In this document: positions 19,378 to 28,176 of the stretch, in pieces
Layout: every line of letters starts with the position of its first letter
Numbering within the stretch: the stretch's first letter is position 1
The notes under the pieces: model-generated
Databases searched by the model: none
Told to the model about the DNA's origin: nothing
Seen by the model: only the letters and a program-made list of their open reading frames with translations
Made by a program: the position numbers and the translations under genes
Source of the DNA: Methylophaga sp.
Lineage (GTDB): Bacteria > Pseudomonadota > Gammaproteobacteria > Nitrosococcales > Methylophagaceae
NCBI GenBank assembly: GCA_002733105.1
Contig: NVUI01000002.1
Location: 210,188-243,461, forward strand
Length of the DNA: 33,274 bases
Reading direction: 5' to 3'

Positions 19378-20310
19378 ATGAATGATGTACTTACTATTAC
19401 TTTCCCATTGTTTAGTCTGGTACTCATAGGCTATCTGTTTGGTAAAACAGAGGTATTGAGCAGCACAAATGCGAAGGCGCTTAATGATTATGTGTATTAC
19501 ATTGCACTACCCGTACTGTTATTTTATCAAACAGCAAAAACACCCTTATCAGAATTATTAAATTACCCTTTTATTCTGGCAATCTTGTTGAGTAACCTTG
19601 CTATTTTAGCTATTTCTTTTTGGGCAGGAAAAGTGTTTTTTAAGCATTCGACCCAAGTTGCTTCTGTTTATGCTTTTTCAGCCTCCTTCCCCAATGTCGG
19701 TTTTATGGGCATTCCGTTAATTTTTGCTGCATTTGGAGAACAAGCGACTGTTCCTACTGTTTTAACGTTGATTATTGGTAATATCGTTGTGCTAAGTTTG
19801 GTTGTCATTCTGCTCGAATCGGGGGGGAAATCCGTTACGTCACGCTATACAATCATTAATCATTCTTTATTATCATTATTAAAAAACCCTGTGATTATGG
19901 GGGCCATATTAGGATTTTTGGTAGCATGGCAAGGCATCACTATGCCTATAGCCGTAAATAATTTATTACAAATGATAAGTCAATCTACCGCCCCCATTGC
20001 GTTAATTGCTATCGGTTTATCTATGATTGGCTTAGGCGTCCAAATAAAACTGAACGAACTATTTTCATTAGTATTTTTAAAACTGCTTATATTTCCGCTG
20101 GTCACCTTTTTACTACTATCTTATCTATTTGAGATAAAAAAAGAATGGGCAGTGCCGGCAATATTATTGTCTGCACTACCGACAGGAACACTCGTTTATA
20201 TCATCTGCCAACAGCATGATCTCTATATAAAAGAATCAAGTGCTGTTTTTCTAGTGACCACATTACTTTCTGTAATTTCTATCCCTCTGTTGTTGTATAT
20301 CTATCTATAA
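19378..20310 (+). CDS. AEC-family (auxin efflux carrier) transporter
   Basis: A 310-residue inner-membrane protein with about ten hydrophobic segments in two halves, as in the AEC/MdcF family of organic-acid carriers. Typical marks are the N-terminal FPLFSLVLIGYLFGK, LNDYVYYIALPVLLFYQ, the kinked FPNVGFMGIPL in the first half and LSALPTGTLVYIICQQHD in the second. Family members move malonate, malate or similar carboxylates. The substrate here is unknown, but a short organic acid would suit the region. It begins 53 bases after ppsA and is followed after 16 bases by the SMP-30-like gene, so those two are probably one transcript. Confidence 0.85.
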   Translation: MNDVLTITFPLFSLVLIGYLFGKTEVLSSTNAKALNDYVYYIALPVLLFYQTAKTPLSELLNYPFILAILLSNLAILAISFWAGKVFFKHSTQVASVYAFSASFPNVGFMGIPLIFAAFGEQATVPTVLTLIIGNIVVLSLVVILLESGGKSVTSRYTIINHSLLSLLKNPVIMGAILGFLVAWQGITMPIAVNNLLQMISQSTAPIALIAIGLSMIGLGVQIKLNELFSLVFLKLLIFPLVTFLLLSYLFEIKKEWAVPAILLSALPTGTLVYIICQQHDLYIKESSAVFLVTTLLSVISIPLLLYIYL

Positions 20311-20326
20311 ATAAAGGAAATTAACC

Positions 20327-21223
20327 ATGAATATAATTTCAAAAATCCCACATTATCTTTTTACCATATTATGGGCCACTATTTTTTCCATGAGTTCAGT
20401 ACAGGCTAATGAAATTAATCTTGAAAAGGCTTGGGAAACAGAAGCTATTTTTAAATTACCTGAATCTGTCATTTATGATGAGAAACGACAAGTTCTTTAC
20501 GTATCGAATATCAACGAAGATGGTTTCAAGCGTTTAGGCAATGGTTTTATTTCCAAAGTGAGTCTAGATGGGGAAATGATTGAAAAGAACTGGATATTGG
20601 GTATGGATGCGCCCAAAGGCCTAACGATAGTTGGCGATAAACTATATGCTACCGACATTAATTCTCTTATCGAAATCGATATTGAAAATGGGGAAATATT
20701 AAATCGATTCATTGCTCCCGCAGCGATTCATTTAAACGATGTTGCTGCTGATGATAAAGGGCAGGTCTATGCTGCAGATACACTAACAGATTCTATATAT
20801 CGGTTAAATAGTCTAGGGTTATTCTCTCTATGGTTGAATAGTTCTGCTCTGGAAGCCCCTAATGGTTTATATATTGAGGGAAAGAAAATGATTGTTGCCA
20901 GTTGGGGTTTCCCAACAGATGGGTTTAATACTGAAGTGCCAGGACACCTTAAAATCGTTTCTTTAATCGACAAAAGCATCAAACCATTAGGTAGTGGTAA
21001 ACCTGTCGGTAATCTAGATGGCGTTGAACCAGATGGAAAGGGAGATTATTACGTCACAGACTGGATTAACGGTAAATTATTGCACATCAGATCTAATGGT
21101 GATTCAAAAATCATTATGGATTTATCGGCTGGTGCAGCTGATCTTGAGGTCATTCTTGAAAAGAATTTGATCATTATTCCTATCATGATGGAAAATAAAT
21201 TAGTTGCTTATAAAATAAACTAA
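20327..21223 (+). CDS. Exported SMP-30/gluconolactonase-like beta-propeller protein
   Basis: A 298-residue protein with an N-terminal signal peptide (about 1-27, ending SSVQA-NE) and repeated propeller blades of the SMP-30/NHL type, for example PESVIYDEKRQVLYVSN, APKGLTIVGDKLYATD, LNDVAADDKGQVYAAD, APNGLYIEGKKMIVASWG and LDGVEPDGKGDYYVTDW. The acidic turn residues resemble the metal-binding positions of lactonases in this superfamily. The location should be periplasmic. It has a strong ribosome site (AAAGGAAATT) and lies 16 bases after the AEC carrier, suggesting a shared task such as lactone hydrolysis before or after transport. It could also be a non-enzymatic binding propeller; no catalytic proof is visible. 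Confidence 0.75.
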   Translation: MNIISKIPHYLFTILWATIFSMSSVQANEINLEKAWETEAIFKLPESVIYDEKRQVLYVSNINEDGFKRLGNGFISKVSLDGEMIEKNWILGMDAPKGLTIVGDKLYATDINSLIEIDIENGEILNRFIAPAAIHLNDVAADDKGQVYAADTLTDSIYRLNSLGLFSLWLNSSALEAPNGLYIEGKKMIVASWGFPTDGFNTEVPGHLKIVSLIDKSIKPLGSGKPVGNLDGVEPDGKGDYYVTDWINGKLLHIRSNGDSKIIMDLSAGAADLEVILEKNLIIIPIMMENKLVAYKIN

Positions 21224-21539
21224 TAAGCCATAATAAAACAGTGAAAAGGTGGGCATTAAAATTAAGCAAAAAATGATACACAACTGTCACATCAAAAGTG
21301 TAGCAATTCATATACACTTTGCGTATCAATATTAAATATCAAAATATTTTTTAATTATTACTAACAGGAAATTAGATGCTAACCTACTGTTTTGCATGAA
21401 TATACCCAACTACTCATGTCTCATCCCTTGATGATTCATATTGGCTTAGTAACGATGGAATAGATTTTGCTTTTCCTACTTTTCAAGGATGAAAAAACTG
21501 AGTTTTTAATAATAATATTTAACACAAATGGGGAAATTT
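21224..21539. other. Intergenic region upstream of the AmiS/UreI gene
   Basis: About 315 AT-rich bases. It contains a TGTCTCA half-site (21417-21423), a weak sigma-54 candidate (21456-21471) and the pair TGTCACA (21285 region) / GTGTAGC (21298 region). No gene or strong terminator for the preceding SMP-30-like gene is seen. Confidence 0.4.
21456..21471 (+). promoter_or_regulatory. Possible sigma-54 promoter of the AmiS/UreI gene
   Basis: TGGAAT-AGATT-TTGC-T keeps the invariant GG and GC at the right spacing but departs from TGGCAC at the -24 side. It is 69 bases before the ATG at 21540. A TGTCTCA half-site lies 33 bases upstream, closer than a normal enhancer. The call is weaker than for 15212 and 28404. 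Confidence 0.4.
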
Positions 21540-22034
21540 ATGAGTGATGCAATACTTGTTTTGTATGCTGCAGTTCTTGTTGTAAATGGCTGCTTTCTAT
21601 TGGGTAAAGTTGAAGCTAAATCAGTTTGGCCGGTGAATGTTATAGTGGGTGTGATTGCTATCATCTGCTCAATTTATATGGGGCTAACAGGTTCAGCTTT
21701 TGTAGCAACATTGCTATTACTTTTTGCAGTAGTCTTTGTCATAATGGGGATTAATCTTGCTTCTGGCTTAGAAGGTAAGTCAATGGGATACTACTGCCTT
21801 TTTGGTGTTCCCGTCTGTTTGATATGGGCCTATACATTCTATATCTCACTAGGCGCAGTAACGTTCGGTGTCTTTTCTGTCCTTTGGGCTGTTTTGTTCG
21901 GACTTTTTTCCGGAATATTAGCCTTTGGTAAGGAAAAGTGGGCTGGACCTACAGGTTATTATTGTTTTGCCATTGCTTTCTTTACCTTGCTTATCCCTGC
22001 CAGCCTTTCATTTAATGGTATTCCATTGCCATAA
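21540..22034 (+). CDS. AmiS/UreI-family small-solute channel
   Basis: A 164-residue inner-membrane protein with six hydrophobic segments, matching the AmiS/UreI family of urea and short-chain amide channels. The first segment reads LVLYAAVLVVNGCFLLGKVEAK, and the family-like loops LASGLEGKSMGYYCLFG and FGKEKWAGPTGYYCF are present. I chose ATG 21540 rather than 21528 because GGGGAAA falls between them at the right distance for 21540. No urease or amidase gene is nearby, so the solute is open. Family members pass small neutral molecules (urea, acetamide). A link to short alcohols or amides is only suggested by a weak sigma-54 promoter. It is a single gene, convergent with the lactate operon. 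Confidence 0.8.
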   Translation: MSDAILVLYAAVLVVNGCFLLGKVEAKSVWPVNVIVGVIAIICSIYMGLTGSAFVATLLLLFAVVFVIMGINLASGLEGKSMGYYCLFGVPVCLIWAYTFYISLGAVTFGVFSVLWAVLFGLFSGILAFGKEKWAGPTGYYCFAIAFFTLLIPASLSFNGIPLP

Positions 22035-22086
22035 ATACCGTGCTCTTGCTGACTTTTCACCGACCGATTGGTCAGTACTAGAACTG

Positions 22087-22137
22087 AGCCCCACATAACT
22101 TATAACGACCTAGGTTCAAACTATGTTATGTGGGGCT
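22087..22137. terminator. Two-way terminator between convergent genes
   Basis: AGCCCCACATAAC (22087-22099) and GTTATGTGGGGCT (22125-22137) form a perfect 13-base-pair stem with a 25-base loop. It lies between the AmiS/UreI stop and the end of lutC, so it can end transcripts from both sides. Confidence 0.75.
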
Positions 22138-22142
22138 TATCT

Positions 22143-22799
22143 TCAATGATTTTTGACAATGATCACATGTAAACTTTTAGGTCCATGTGCCCCAATCTGG
22201 ATCTCATACTCTATATCTGCAGTGCGACTTGGCCCCGTGATTAAATTTATTGTTCTGGGCAACGGCTCTCCACTTTTGCTAAGTTGTGCCCACACATCTT
22301 CCATGGTTTTAACAACCTTATCGGCGTCTAATACAATAAAATGATGATCAGGCAAGAAATTCATTCCGGTTGGCGATGAGGGTGATGAAAGCATGACCAA
22401 GGCGCCCGTTTCTTCTATTCCCATAACAGCAAAAGTAACACTGGTAGACAGTGCTTTTGGATTATATTGTGTTGTAGTATCAACACCTTCCCAATCCAGT
22501 GAGGGAAAGTCAGTATGTTGGGCGACCGTAATCACTGAACTAATTTGATGTTGGCTGACATATTTATGTACTTCGGTAATGATGTCTCTTTTATGGCTCA
22601 CCACCGAAACGGTCGCTTTGGCCTGTTCCAATTTAGAAATAAAAACGTCTAGGTTGGAAACATATTTAATTTCTGTAGATTTATTTTTCTTCATTCTTGA
22701 CCTTAAAATATTATCTTTATGAGAATATTCATCTGATTTTGTTGCAGAACGAATTTTTTGCAGAATGACTCTTTTTGATTCTTTGTTTTGCTCATCCAT
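22143..22799 (-). CDS. lutC: L-lactate utilization protein C (LUD domain)
   Basis: LutC/LldG is the small LUD-domain subunit of the LutABC lactate oxidase, 218 residues from the chosen start. I use the ATG at 22799 (MDEQNKES), not the frame's first start at 22865, because AAGGA precedes it and it overlaps the lutB stop by only 8 bases. The C-terminal half carries the LUD features GVDTTTQYNPKALSTSVTFAVMGIEETGALVM, SPTGMNFLPDHHFIVLD and ITGPSRTADIE, close to the family pattern. The N-terminal part is variable, as usual. It is the last gene of lctP-lutABC and reads into the hairpin at 22087-22137. Confidence 0.9.
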   Translation of the reverse strand: MDEQNKESKRVILQKIRSATKSDEYSHKDNILRSRMKKNKSTEIKYVSNLDVFISKLEQAKATVSVVSHKRDIITEVHKYVSQHQISSVITVAQHTDFPSLDWEGVDTTTQYNPKALSTSVTFAVMGIEETGALVMLSSPSSPTGMNFLPDHHFIVLDADKVVKTMEDVWAQLSKSGEPLPRTINLITGPSRTADIEYEIQIGAHGPKSLHVIIVKNH

Positions 22800-24219
22800 G
22801 ATGATCCTTTTTATATTTTTTCCATTGGGAATGAAATGTGCTTCCTTGAGGAGAAGGAAAATCACGTGATTGTGTCCAACTACGGGCTAACAGTAGCTTG
22901 TTAAAACGTCCTTTTTTTGCCCCCAAGAAGCTAAGTAATCGAATGCCGATATTAACTAGAAAATGATAAACAACGGGATAACTGGCTAGCTTGCCCCACA
23001 ACTGGATACCCCCTCTCCAAATCATTGAGCCTTTCCGTTCCTTGAACTGTCTGACACGTAATAATCGCAGTAGTTTTGGTAATGGAATTTTAACCGGGCA
23101 CACTGTTTCGCAGCGGCCATTTAGAGTACAAGCATTAGGTAGATCACCCGCTTCTTCAAGACCGATAATGGCGGGCGTTAGTACCGCTCCCATCGGGCCA
23201 GGATAGACCCAACCATAAGCATGGCCACCCACTGAACCATAGACTGGACAGTGATTTATACACGCGCCGCAGCGAATACAACGTAACATTTCGCTGAGTT
23301 CACTATTTAACAAATCAGTACGACCATTATCAATCAACACAATATGCATTTCTTCAGGTCCATCTTGATCATCACTACGCTGAGGACCAGTAGCAAATGT
23401 AGTATAAGCCGTAGACTCTTGTCCGGTCGCACTGCGAGCCAGTAAACGACTCAACATGGAAACATCATTTAGTGTGGGAACAATTTTTTCCAGACCTGCT
23501 GTAACAATATGCACTTTGGGTAAAGTACTGCATAAATCACCATTGCCTTCATTAGTCACAATGACACTTGTTCCTGTTTCCGCCACCAGAAAATTGGCAC
23601 CTGTTATGCCTATATCAGCATTCAGAAATTTAGAACGCATAATTTCTCGTACTTGTAAAACTAATTCTTCAACTTCTGTTAAGGGTTTATCGTAACCGTA
23701 CTTCTTATGATGCTTTGCAAAGAGTTCAATTATTTGTGCACGCGTTTTATGCACACATGGAACAATGATATGACTGGGAGGTTCATTCGCTAATTGAACG
23801 ATATACTCACCCAGATCTGTTTCGATAGGTTCAATGCCTGCTGCTTCCAAAGCTTCATTAATGCTGATTTCTTCACCGGCCATTGACTTGCCTTTGACAA
23901 CCGTTTTTGCATTATGTTTATGACAAATACCAACAATAATTTGTTGTGCTTCACTTGCATCTTTAGCCCAGTGAAGTTGCCCTCCTTGTGCGGTAAAGTT
24001 TGTCTCAAATTCTTCTAGATAATAATCAAGCTGAGATAATGTATGCTGTTTTATCTGTTTGGCTTTTTCTCTCAATAATTCAAAATCAGAGACTAAACTT
24101 ATAGCCTTAGCACGATTCTCTACCAATCCTTTTTTAACGGTAAATAATGATTTTTGTAGTTCCGGATCAGCTAATGCCTTGGTAACGTTGGATTTAAATT
24201 GTTTTGAATGTGGCTGCAT
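22792..24219 (-). CDS. lutB: L-lactate utilization iron-sulfur protein B
   Basis: LutB/LldF is the central subunit of the non-flavin lactate oxidation complex, about 475 residues. An N-terminal LUD-like domain (KGKSMAGEEISINEALE, LANEPPSHIIVP, FLVAETGTSVIVTNEGNGD) is followed by two Fe-S motifs, CIRCGACINHCPVY and CTLNGRCETVCPVKIPL. I choose ATG 24219 (MQPHSKQF), with GGAG 11 bases before it, over a TTG at 24246 inside lutA. It overlaps the next gene, lutC, by 8 bases, so translation is probably coupled. With LutA and LutC it oxidises L-lactate to pyruvate on the cytoplasmic side of the membrane. Confidence 0.93.
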   Translation of the reverse strand: MQPHSKQFKSNVTKALADPELQKSLFTVKKGLVENRAKAISLVSDFELLREKAKQIKQHTLSQLDYYLEEFETNFTAQGGQLHWAKDASEAQQIIVGICHKHNAKTVVKGKSMAGEEISINEALEAAGIEPIETDLGEYIVQLANEPPSHIIVPCVHKTRAQIIELFAKHHKKYGYDKPLTEVEELVLQVREIMRSKFLNADIGITGANFLVAETGTSVIVTNEGNGDLCSTLPKVHIVTAGLEKIVPTLNDVSMLSRLLARSATGQESTAYTTFATGPQRSDDQDGPEEMHIVLIDNGRTDLLNSELSEMLRCIRCGACINHCPVYGSVGGHAYGWVYPGPMGAVLTPAIIGLEEAGDLPNACTLNGRCETVCPVKIPLPKLLRLLRVRQFKERKGSMIWRGGIQLWGKLASYPVVYHFLVNIGIRLLSFLGAKKGRFNKLLLARSWTQSRDFPSPQGSTFHSQWKKYKKDHHG

Positions 24220-24226
24220 TAGATAA

Positions 24227-24991
24227 TTAACTCCATTTCTCACCAATAGCAGGATACTCAGCAGCCATGCCAGCCAAGACTTCGACAGTATGGTAAAAAC
24301 GGACTGCTTTCCCTTCTCGCTGACATCGTCCAGCGATATTCATTAGACATCCAAGATCGCCAGCTAAAACAACCTTAGCATCAACATCAATAATGTTTTT
24401 TACTTTATCGCTGACAAGGCTGGTTGATATATCAGGATACTTCACACAAAAAGTGCCACCAAATCCACAACAGATATCGGTATCTTTCATTTCTTTCAAC
24501 TTGAGTCCCTTGACCTTATTCAGCAACTGCCGAGGTTGAGATTCAATGCCTAATTCACGCAAGCCTGAGCAGCTATCATGGTATGTCACCGTGGAATCAA
24601 ACCGTGCGGATATTTCAATTTTTAACACATCATGTAGAAAAGTCAGAATTTCGTAACATTTATTTGAAAGCTTTTCTACCTTTTCTAAATAGTGAGGTTC
24701 ATCCTGAAAAAGTTCAGGATAATGAACTTTTATCATGCCAAGACATGAAGCTGATGGTGCAACCAGAAAATCATATTGTTCAAATACATCGATAACCTGC
24801 CGAGCAATATTTTTTGCCGTATCAATATCACCATTGTTAAAGGCGGGTTGACCACAACATACTTGTGCACTAGGAACGGTTACATCACACCCTGCTGATT
24901 CCAGTAGTTTTATCGATGCAAGTGCGATACTTGGACGCATAGCATCAACAAGGCATGTAACAAAGAAACCAATTTTTAATGTTTCACTCAT
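24227..24991 (-). CDS. lutA: L-lactate utilization protein A (CCG domains)
   Basis: LutA/LldE is a 254-residue protein with two CCG domains, PSAQVCCGQPAFNNGD near residue 40 and DICCGFGGTFCVKYPDIS near residue 175, which in this family bind Fe-S clusters. The start MSETLKIGFFVTCLVD is typical of the family. It begins 8 bases after the lactate permease gene and ends 8 bases before the lutB start, so permease and oxidase are one operon. In E. coli the comparable genes are ykgEFG and in Bacillus lutABC. There is no FAD-dependent LldD in the window. Confidence 0.93.
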   Translation of the reverse strand: MSETLKIGFFVTCLVDAMRPSIALASIKLLESAGCDVTVPSAQVCCGQPAFNNGDIDTAKNIARQVIDVFEQYDFLVAPSASCLGMIKVHYPELFQDEPHYLEKVEKLSNKCYEILTFLHDVLKIEISARFDSTVTYHDSCSGLRELGIESQPRQLLNKVKGLKLKEMKDTDICCGFGGTFCVKYPDISTSLVSDKVKNIIDVDAKVVLAGDLGCLMNIAGRCQREGKAVRFYHTVEVLAGMAAEYPAIGEKWS

Positions 24992-24999
24992 TTAAATAA

Positions 25000-26667
25000 T
25001 TACCCTGACCAAAATACAAAAAGCCAACCAATAATCCCAGCCATCAATAAATAATATGCCGTTGGTATCATCGTCTTACGAATAAGATTTCCTTCTTGAC
25101 CAATAAGCCCACAAGTTGCTGATGCTGCAACAACGTTATGTATACAGATCATATTTCCGGCTGCTCCACCAATGGCTTGTAAAGCAACAAGAAAAATCGG
25201 CGATAAATGGGTCTTAATACCAATATCAAACTGAAATAGTGAAAAGGTCATATTGCTGATCGTATTACTACCAGCAACAAACGCACCAAAAGCACCTATC
25301 ACTGCCGCAAACATGGGCCATGTCACCCCAGCAACGTCGGCCACTGCCTGTGCAAGTTCGATAGGCATACTGCTTAATCCAGAATTATTGTCTTGTGTTT
25401 GCAGCATGATCCGCACTAACGGAACGGAAAAAACTAACACTGGAACCGCTTTTAACAATGAGCTAAAACTATCCTTCAATATAAAAGCAGATTGTTGAAT
25501 TGATATTTTATAATAAGGGATACAGAGCGCCACAGTGGCCAGAAATAGCGTTCCAGGCAACAATAAAGGCTTAATATTAATACTGATATTCGTTCCCAGT
25601 ATATTTTCAAACGGCATTACAACTGATGAAAGTAAACTACTGAAGGGTAAAAATGGCAGGCGAGCAAGAACCAATAATAGGGTGACAATGACATAGGGCA
25701 TAATGGCTGCAAATAATGATTTTCGCTTTGGCTGTGTTTGTATTTTTTCAAACCGTGCATTACCTATCCAGTCTTTATGCCACTGTTTTTTATCTGGGAA
25801 ACGCCAAATATTTTTCGGTTGTAGAAAGCCCATATGAGCAGAGAGACTGGTAATGACAAGGGCAATTAAACCAGCGAATAATGAGGGGAATTCCGGCCCT
25901 AGAAACACACCAAATAAAACATAAGGAATGGTAAAACAAAGCCCAGAAAACAAAGCAAAAGGATAAACTTCCAATCCTTCTTTCCATGATCTATTGGTAC
26001 CAAAAAATCGCGTGACTAGGGCAACCACAAACAAAGGAATAAGCGTGCCAATAATACCGTGCAATATGGCAACTTGTGCACCAATTTGGAAAACCAGATC
26101 ACTTACATCACCGATCGAAGCGGTCGTACTCACATAGGTCTCGACCACTTGACTACCCGATAATCCGGTCTGGACACCAATTAAGATAGGCGTGCCCATT
26201 GCGCCAAAAGAGACTGCTGTGCTTTGAATGATTAATGTTGCCATCACAGCGGCCATGGCAGGAAAGCCTAACAACATCAAAAGTGGTGCTGCAACTGCTG
26301 CAGGTGTTCCAAAACCGGAAGCACCTTCAATAAAGGAGCCAAAAGACCATGCAATAATGAGCACCTGTATGCGTGGATCTGGCGTTATCGCTTTAAATTT
26401 ATCGCGTATTACCAGAACCAAACCGGTATGAAATAACATATACAAAAGCGTTAAAGCACCAAAAACAATATAAAGTATCTGCCCCGCAATAAGTAAACCT
26501 TCAATACTGGCAGCCACTATTCTTATGCCGGACATCTGCCAATAGAAATAACTCTCAACAACGGTGATTAAAAATGCCAACGGCATCACTCGACTAGCAG
26601 GCCACTTAAAAACGACGAGTAAAATAAGCACCAGTAAAAGAGGGAAAATTGAAAGAAAAGCGATCAT
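25000..26667 (-). CDS. lctP: L-lactate permease (LctP/LldP family)
   Basis: A 555-residue inner-membrane carrier with about 12-14 hydrophobic segments that imports lactate (and often glycolate) with protons. Family motifs are WSFGSFIEGASGFGTPAAVAAP around residue 110, STAVSFGAMGTPI around residue 155, GAFGAFVAGSNTISNMTFSLFQ and AIGGAAGNMICIHNVVAASATCGL near the end. Length matches LldP (about 550). It is the first gene of lctP-lutABC and divergent from the SHOCT gene. A candidate sigma-54 element and a pair of TGAGACA repeats lie upstream. Because LctP proteins often carry glycolate too, it may also feed the GlcDEF oxidase encoded 10 kb away. Confidence 0.94.
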   Translation of the reverse strand: MIAFLSIFPLLLVLILLVVFKWPASRVMPLAFLITVVESYFYWQMSGIRIVAASIEGLLIAGQILYIVFGALTLLYMLFHTGLVLVIRDKFKAITPDPRIQVLIIAWSFGSFIEGASGFGTPAAVAAPLLMLLGFPAMAAVMATLIIQSTAVSFGAMGTPILIGVQTGLSGSQVVETYVSTTASIGDVSDLVFQIGAQVAILHGIIGTLIPLFVVALVTRFFGTNRSWKEGLEVYPFALFSGLCFTIPYVLFGVFLGPEFPSLFAGLIALVITSLSAHMGFLQPKNIWRFPDKKQWHKDWIGNARFEKIQTQPKRKSLFAAIMPYVIVTLLLVLARLPFLPFSSLLSSVVMPFENILGTNISINIKPLLLPGTLFLATVALCIPYYKISIQQSAFILKDSFSSLLKAVPVLVFSVPLVRIMLQTQDNNSGLSSMPIELAQAVADVAGVTWPMFAAVIGAFGAFVAGSNTISNMTFSLFQFDIGIKTHLSPIFLVALQAIGGAAGNMICIHNVVAASATCGLIGQEGNLIRKTMIPTAYYLLMAGIIGWLFVFWSG

Positions 26668-26699
26668 AAATTTTTAACCGTGAAGGAATTAGGTGTTAA

Positions 26700-26715
26700 T
26701 GCAAAAGATATACCA
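26700..26715 (-). promoter_or_regulatory. Possible sigma-54 promoter of lctP-lutABC
   Basis: On the minus strand the sequence is TGGTAT-ATCTT-TTGC-A. It keeps GG and GC 12 bases apart and a full TTGC, but has T in place of C at the fourth position. It is about 33 bases before the lctP start, so the leader would be very short. Confidence 0.5.
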
Positions 26716-26854
26716 ACCATTAGAACAGATTATTTTCAATCTATTTCAACCCCAAAAAACTGCTATCCATCTAATAATACTAACAATTTTTTCATATTTT
26801 AAGATAGCATGAGAACCTGTTCCAAATTAATTTCAGCAAATATTCTCAATTTTA

Positions 26855-26882
26855 TGAGACAGATGTTCAGTTAAATGAGACA
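26855..26882. promoter_or_regulatory. Direct repeats of TGAGACA upstream of lctP
   Basis: TGAGACA occurs at 26855-26861 and 26876-26882, 21 bases apart (two helical turns). It is the same heptamer that forms one arm of the glcD operator. The pair lies about 140-165 bases upstream of the lctP -24 candidate, a normal enhancer distance. Confidence 0.5.
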
Positions 26883-27001
26883 GTCAATATATTCCTTTTT
26901 ACAAGCCCTTCTTTTAGTTTCCCAAACAAGATAGTTTGTAAAAATGTTCCAATCCATATTAGTATTAAACTTCAGTCATAACACTGATCACTAAAATTTT
27001 T

Positions 27002-28033
27002 ATGGAGATGCCTAAAAAAATGATGTCCTCAACCAGTAACTTAAATCGCCTTGTCATTAGCCTGTTTTTATTGCTTATTTATCTGCCAGCTAATGCGGCG
27101 ATAAAAGAGAATATAGTTTGGCAAGGAAACTATGATTATGTGGCAATAGTCCCTACAGAAAGAGCAAATCAACCGCCAAACAACCACCCTATCCAACTGA
27201 GTCCTCAAGATATTTATAACTTATTAGGCAGTATTCGCTTATCTGATCAAGACAACAGTTTTTTTAATCTTGATTTTTTCAGTTCCGACTCTGAAGATAT
27301 CGAACAATATCAGTTTGATAACCAAGTAGCGGCGTCAGCTGATGCATTATTTAACCCTAAAGAACTACGTAAAATTAGTGTGCCGATTTCAAAAGCCTTT
27401 GCAGGCTTAACATCAAGTCAAGATATTGTATTCAGCGTTTCCGGCTCTCATAGTGGTAGTTTTGGCAAAAGCACTAGAACCACAACTGCCCGTATTTTTT
27501 ATCAAGATCACCAATTACATCTGATCTTCGGTGAAGTCTTAGTAGACATTAAAAAGAAATACCTGCGAAAAGGGCTGTCATCTGATGTGCCCGAAAAAAT
27601 TGAAGACCATGACTTAAAGAATTTTAGATTAAAAATAGGATCTCGTACCGAAGCATCAAGCCATATCATGGTTTTACGTACCGATAATATGCATCGCTTA
27701 AATGTACGCCAACGTAAAACAAGAACGGACTGGCTCATCATTGATACCGCTCTTTTTATGGCTGCAATGGAACAACATAAAGTCACAGAAAAAACTAGCC
27801 ATGTCATTGCTGAAGAAACGGATGCACTGCAATCACAAACACAGCAACTTGCTCAAGAACAGCAGAAGTTGATCCAAAAAGTTGCAGATTTAGAAGAAGG
27901 AAAGGTGCAAGAACATGAGCCCAACCAAACACTAGAGCAGCGCCTGAGACAGCTTAAACAGTTACATGAACAAAATGTCATCAGTGATGAAATTTATAAT
28001 GAAAAAATGAGATCACTGCTCGACGAACTGTAA
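27002..28033 (+). CDS. Exported protein with C-terminal SHOCT motif, function unknown
   Basis: A protein of up to 343 residues with a signal peptide (hydrophobic LVISLFLLLIYLPANAA, cleavage near residue 33). The middle (about 40-260) is rich in predicted beta-strand, with ISVPISKAFAGLTSSQDIVFSVSGSHSG and LRLKIGSRTEASSH-like segments and no domain I recognise. A Gln/Glu-rich coiled coil follows (about 268-318). The C-terminus is a SHOCT-type motif (LEQRLRQLKQLHEQNVISDEIYNEKMRSLLDEL, with the typical leucine pattern and a Gly-less turn). SHOCT motifs are linked to oligomer formation. Starts at 27002, 27008 and 27020 are possible; GGAG at 27005-27008 favours 27020. It stands alone, divergent from lctP and followed by a hairpin. 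It is probably periplasmic or lipid-free envelope-associated. Confidence 0.6.
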   Translation: MEMPKKMMSSTSNLNRLVISLFLLLIYLPANAAIKENIVWQGNYDYVAIVPTERANQPPNNHPIQLSPQDIYNLLGSIRLSDQDNSFFNLDFFSSDSEDIEQYQFDNQVAASADALFNPKELRKISVPISKAFAGLTSSQDIVFSVSGSHSGSFGKSTRTTTARIFYQDHQLHLIFGEVLVDIKKKYLRKGLSSDVPEKIEDHDLKNFRLKIGSRTEASSHIMVLRTDNMHRLNVRQRKTRTDWLIIDTALFMAAMEQHKVTEKTSHVIAEETDALQSQTQQLAQEQQKLIQKVADLEEGKVQEHEPNQTLEQRLRQLKQLHEQNVISDEIYNEKMRSLLDEL

Positions 28034-28043
28034 AAACATAACT

Positions 28044-28075
28044 CACACCATTTCCGCTGACGTGGGGGTGGTGTG
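28044..28075 (+). terminator. Hairpin after the SHOCT gene
   Basis: CACACCA (28044-28050) pairs with TGGTGTG (28069-28075), and the stem extends inward with TTTCC facing GGGGG-type pairs. GGGCTTATTTT follows. It lies 11 bases after the SHOCT stop. Confidence 0.5.
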
Positions 28076-28176
28076 GGCTTATTTTCCCACCCGTAATCTC
28101 TCATCCCTTGCGCAAACTCACTAAAATAAATAACATCGGCCAACAATACCCAGAACAAAAAACCACTGCTAAGGTT

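Larger units (their letters stand above)
26668..27001. other. Divergent regulatory region between lctP and the SHOCT gene
   Basis: This 334-base AT-rich gap contains the candidate lctP sigma-54 element (26700-26715) and the TGAGACA direct repeats (26855-26882). No small gene is seen. The rightward promoter for the SHOCT gene is not obvious. Confidence 0.45.

Noticed and set aside
22800-22865. Longer lutC start at 22865
   Set aside because: It would overlap lutB by over 70 bases; ATG 22799 has a ribosome site and gives the usual length.
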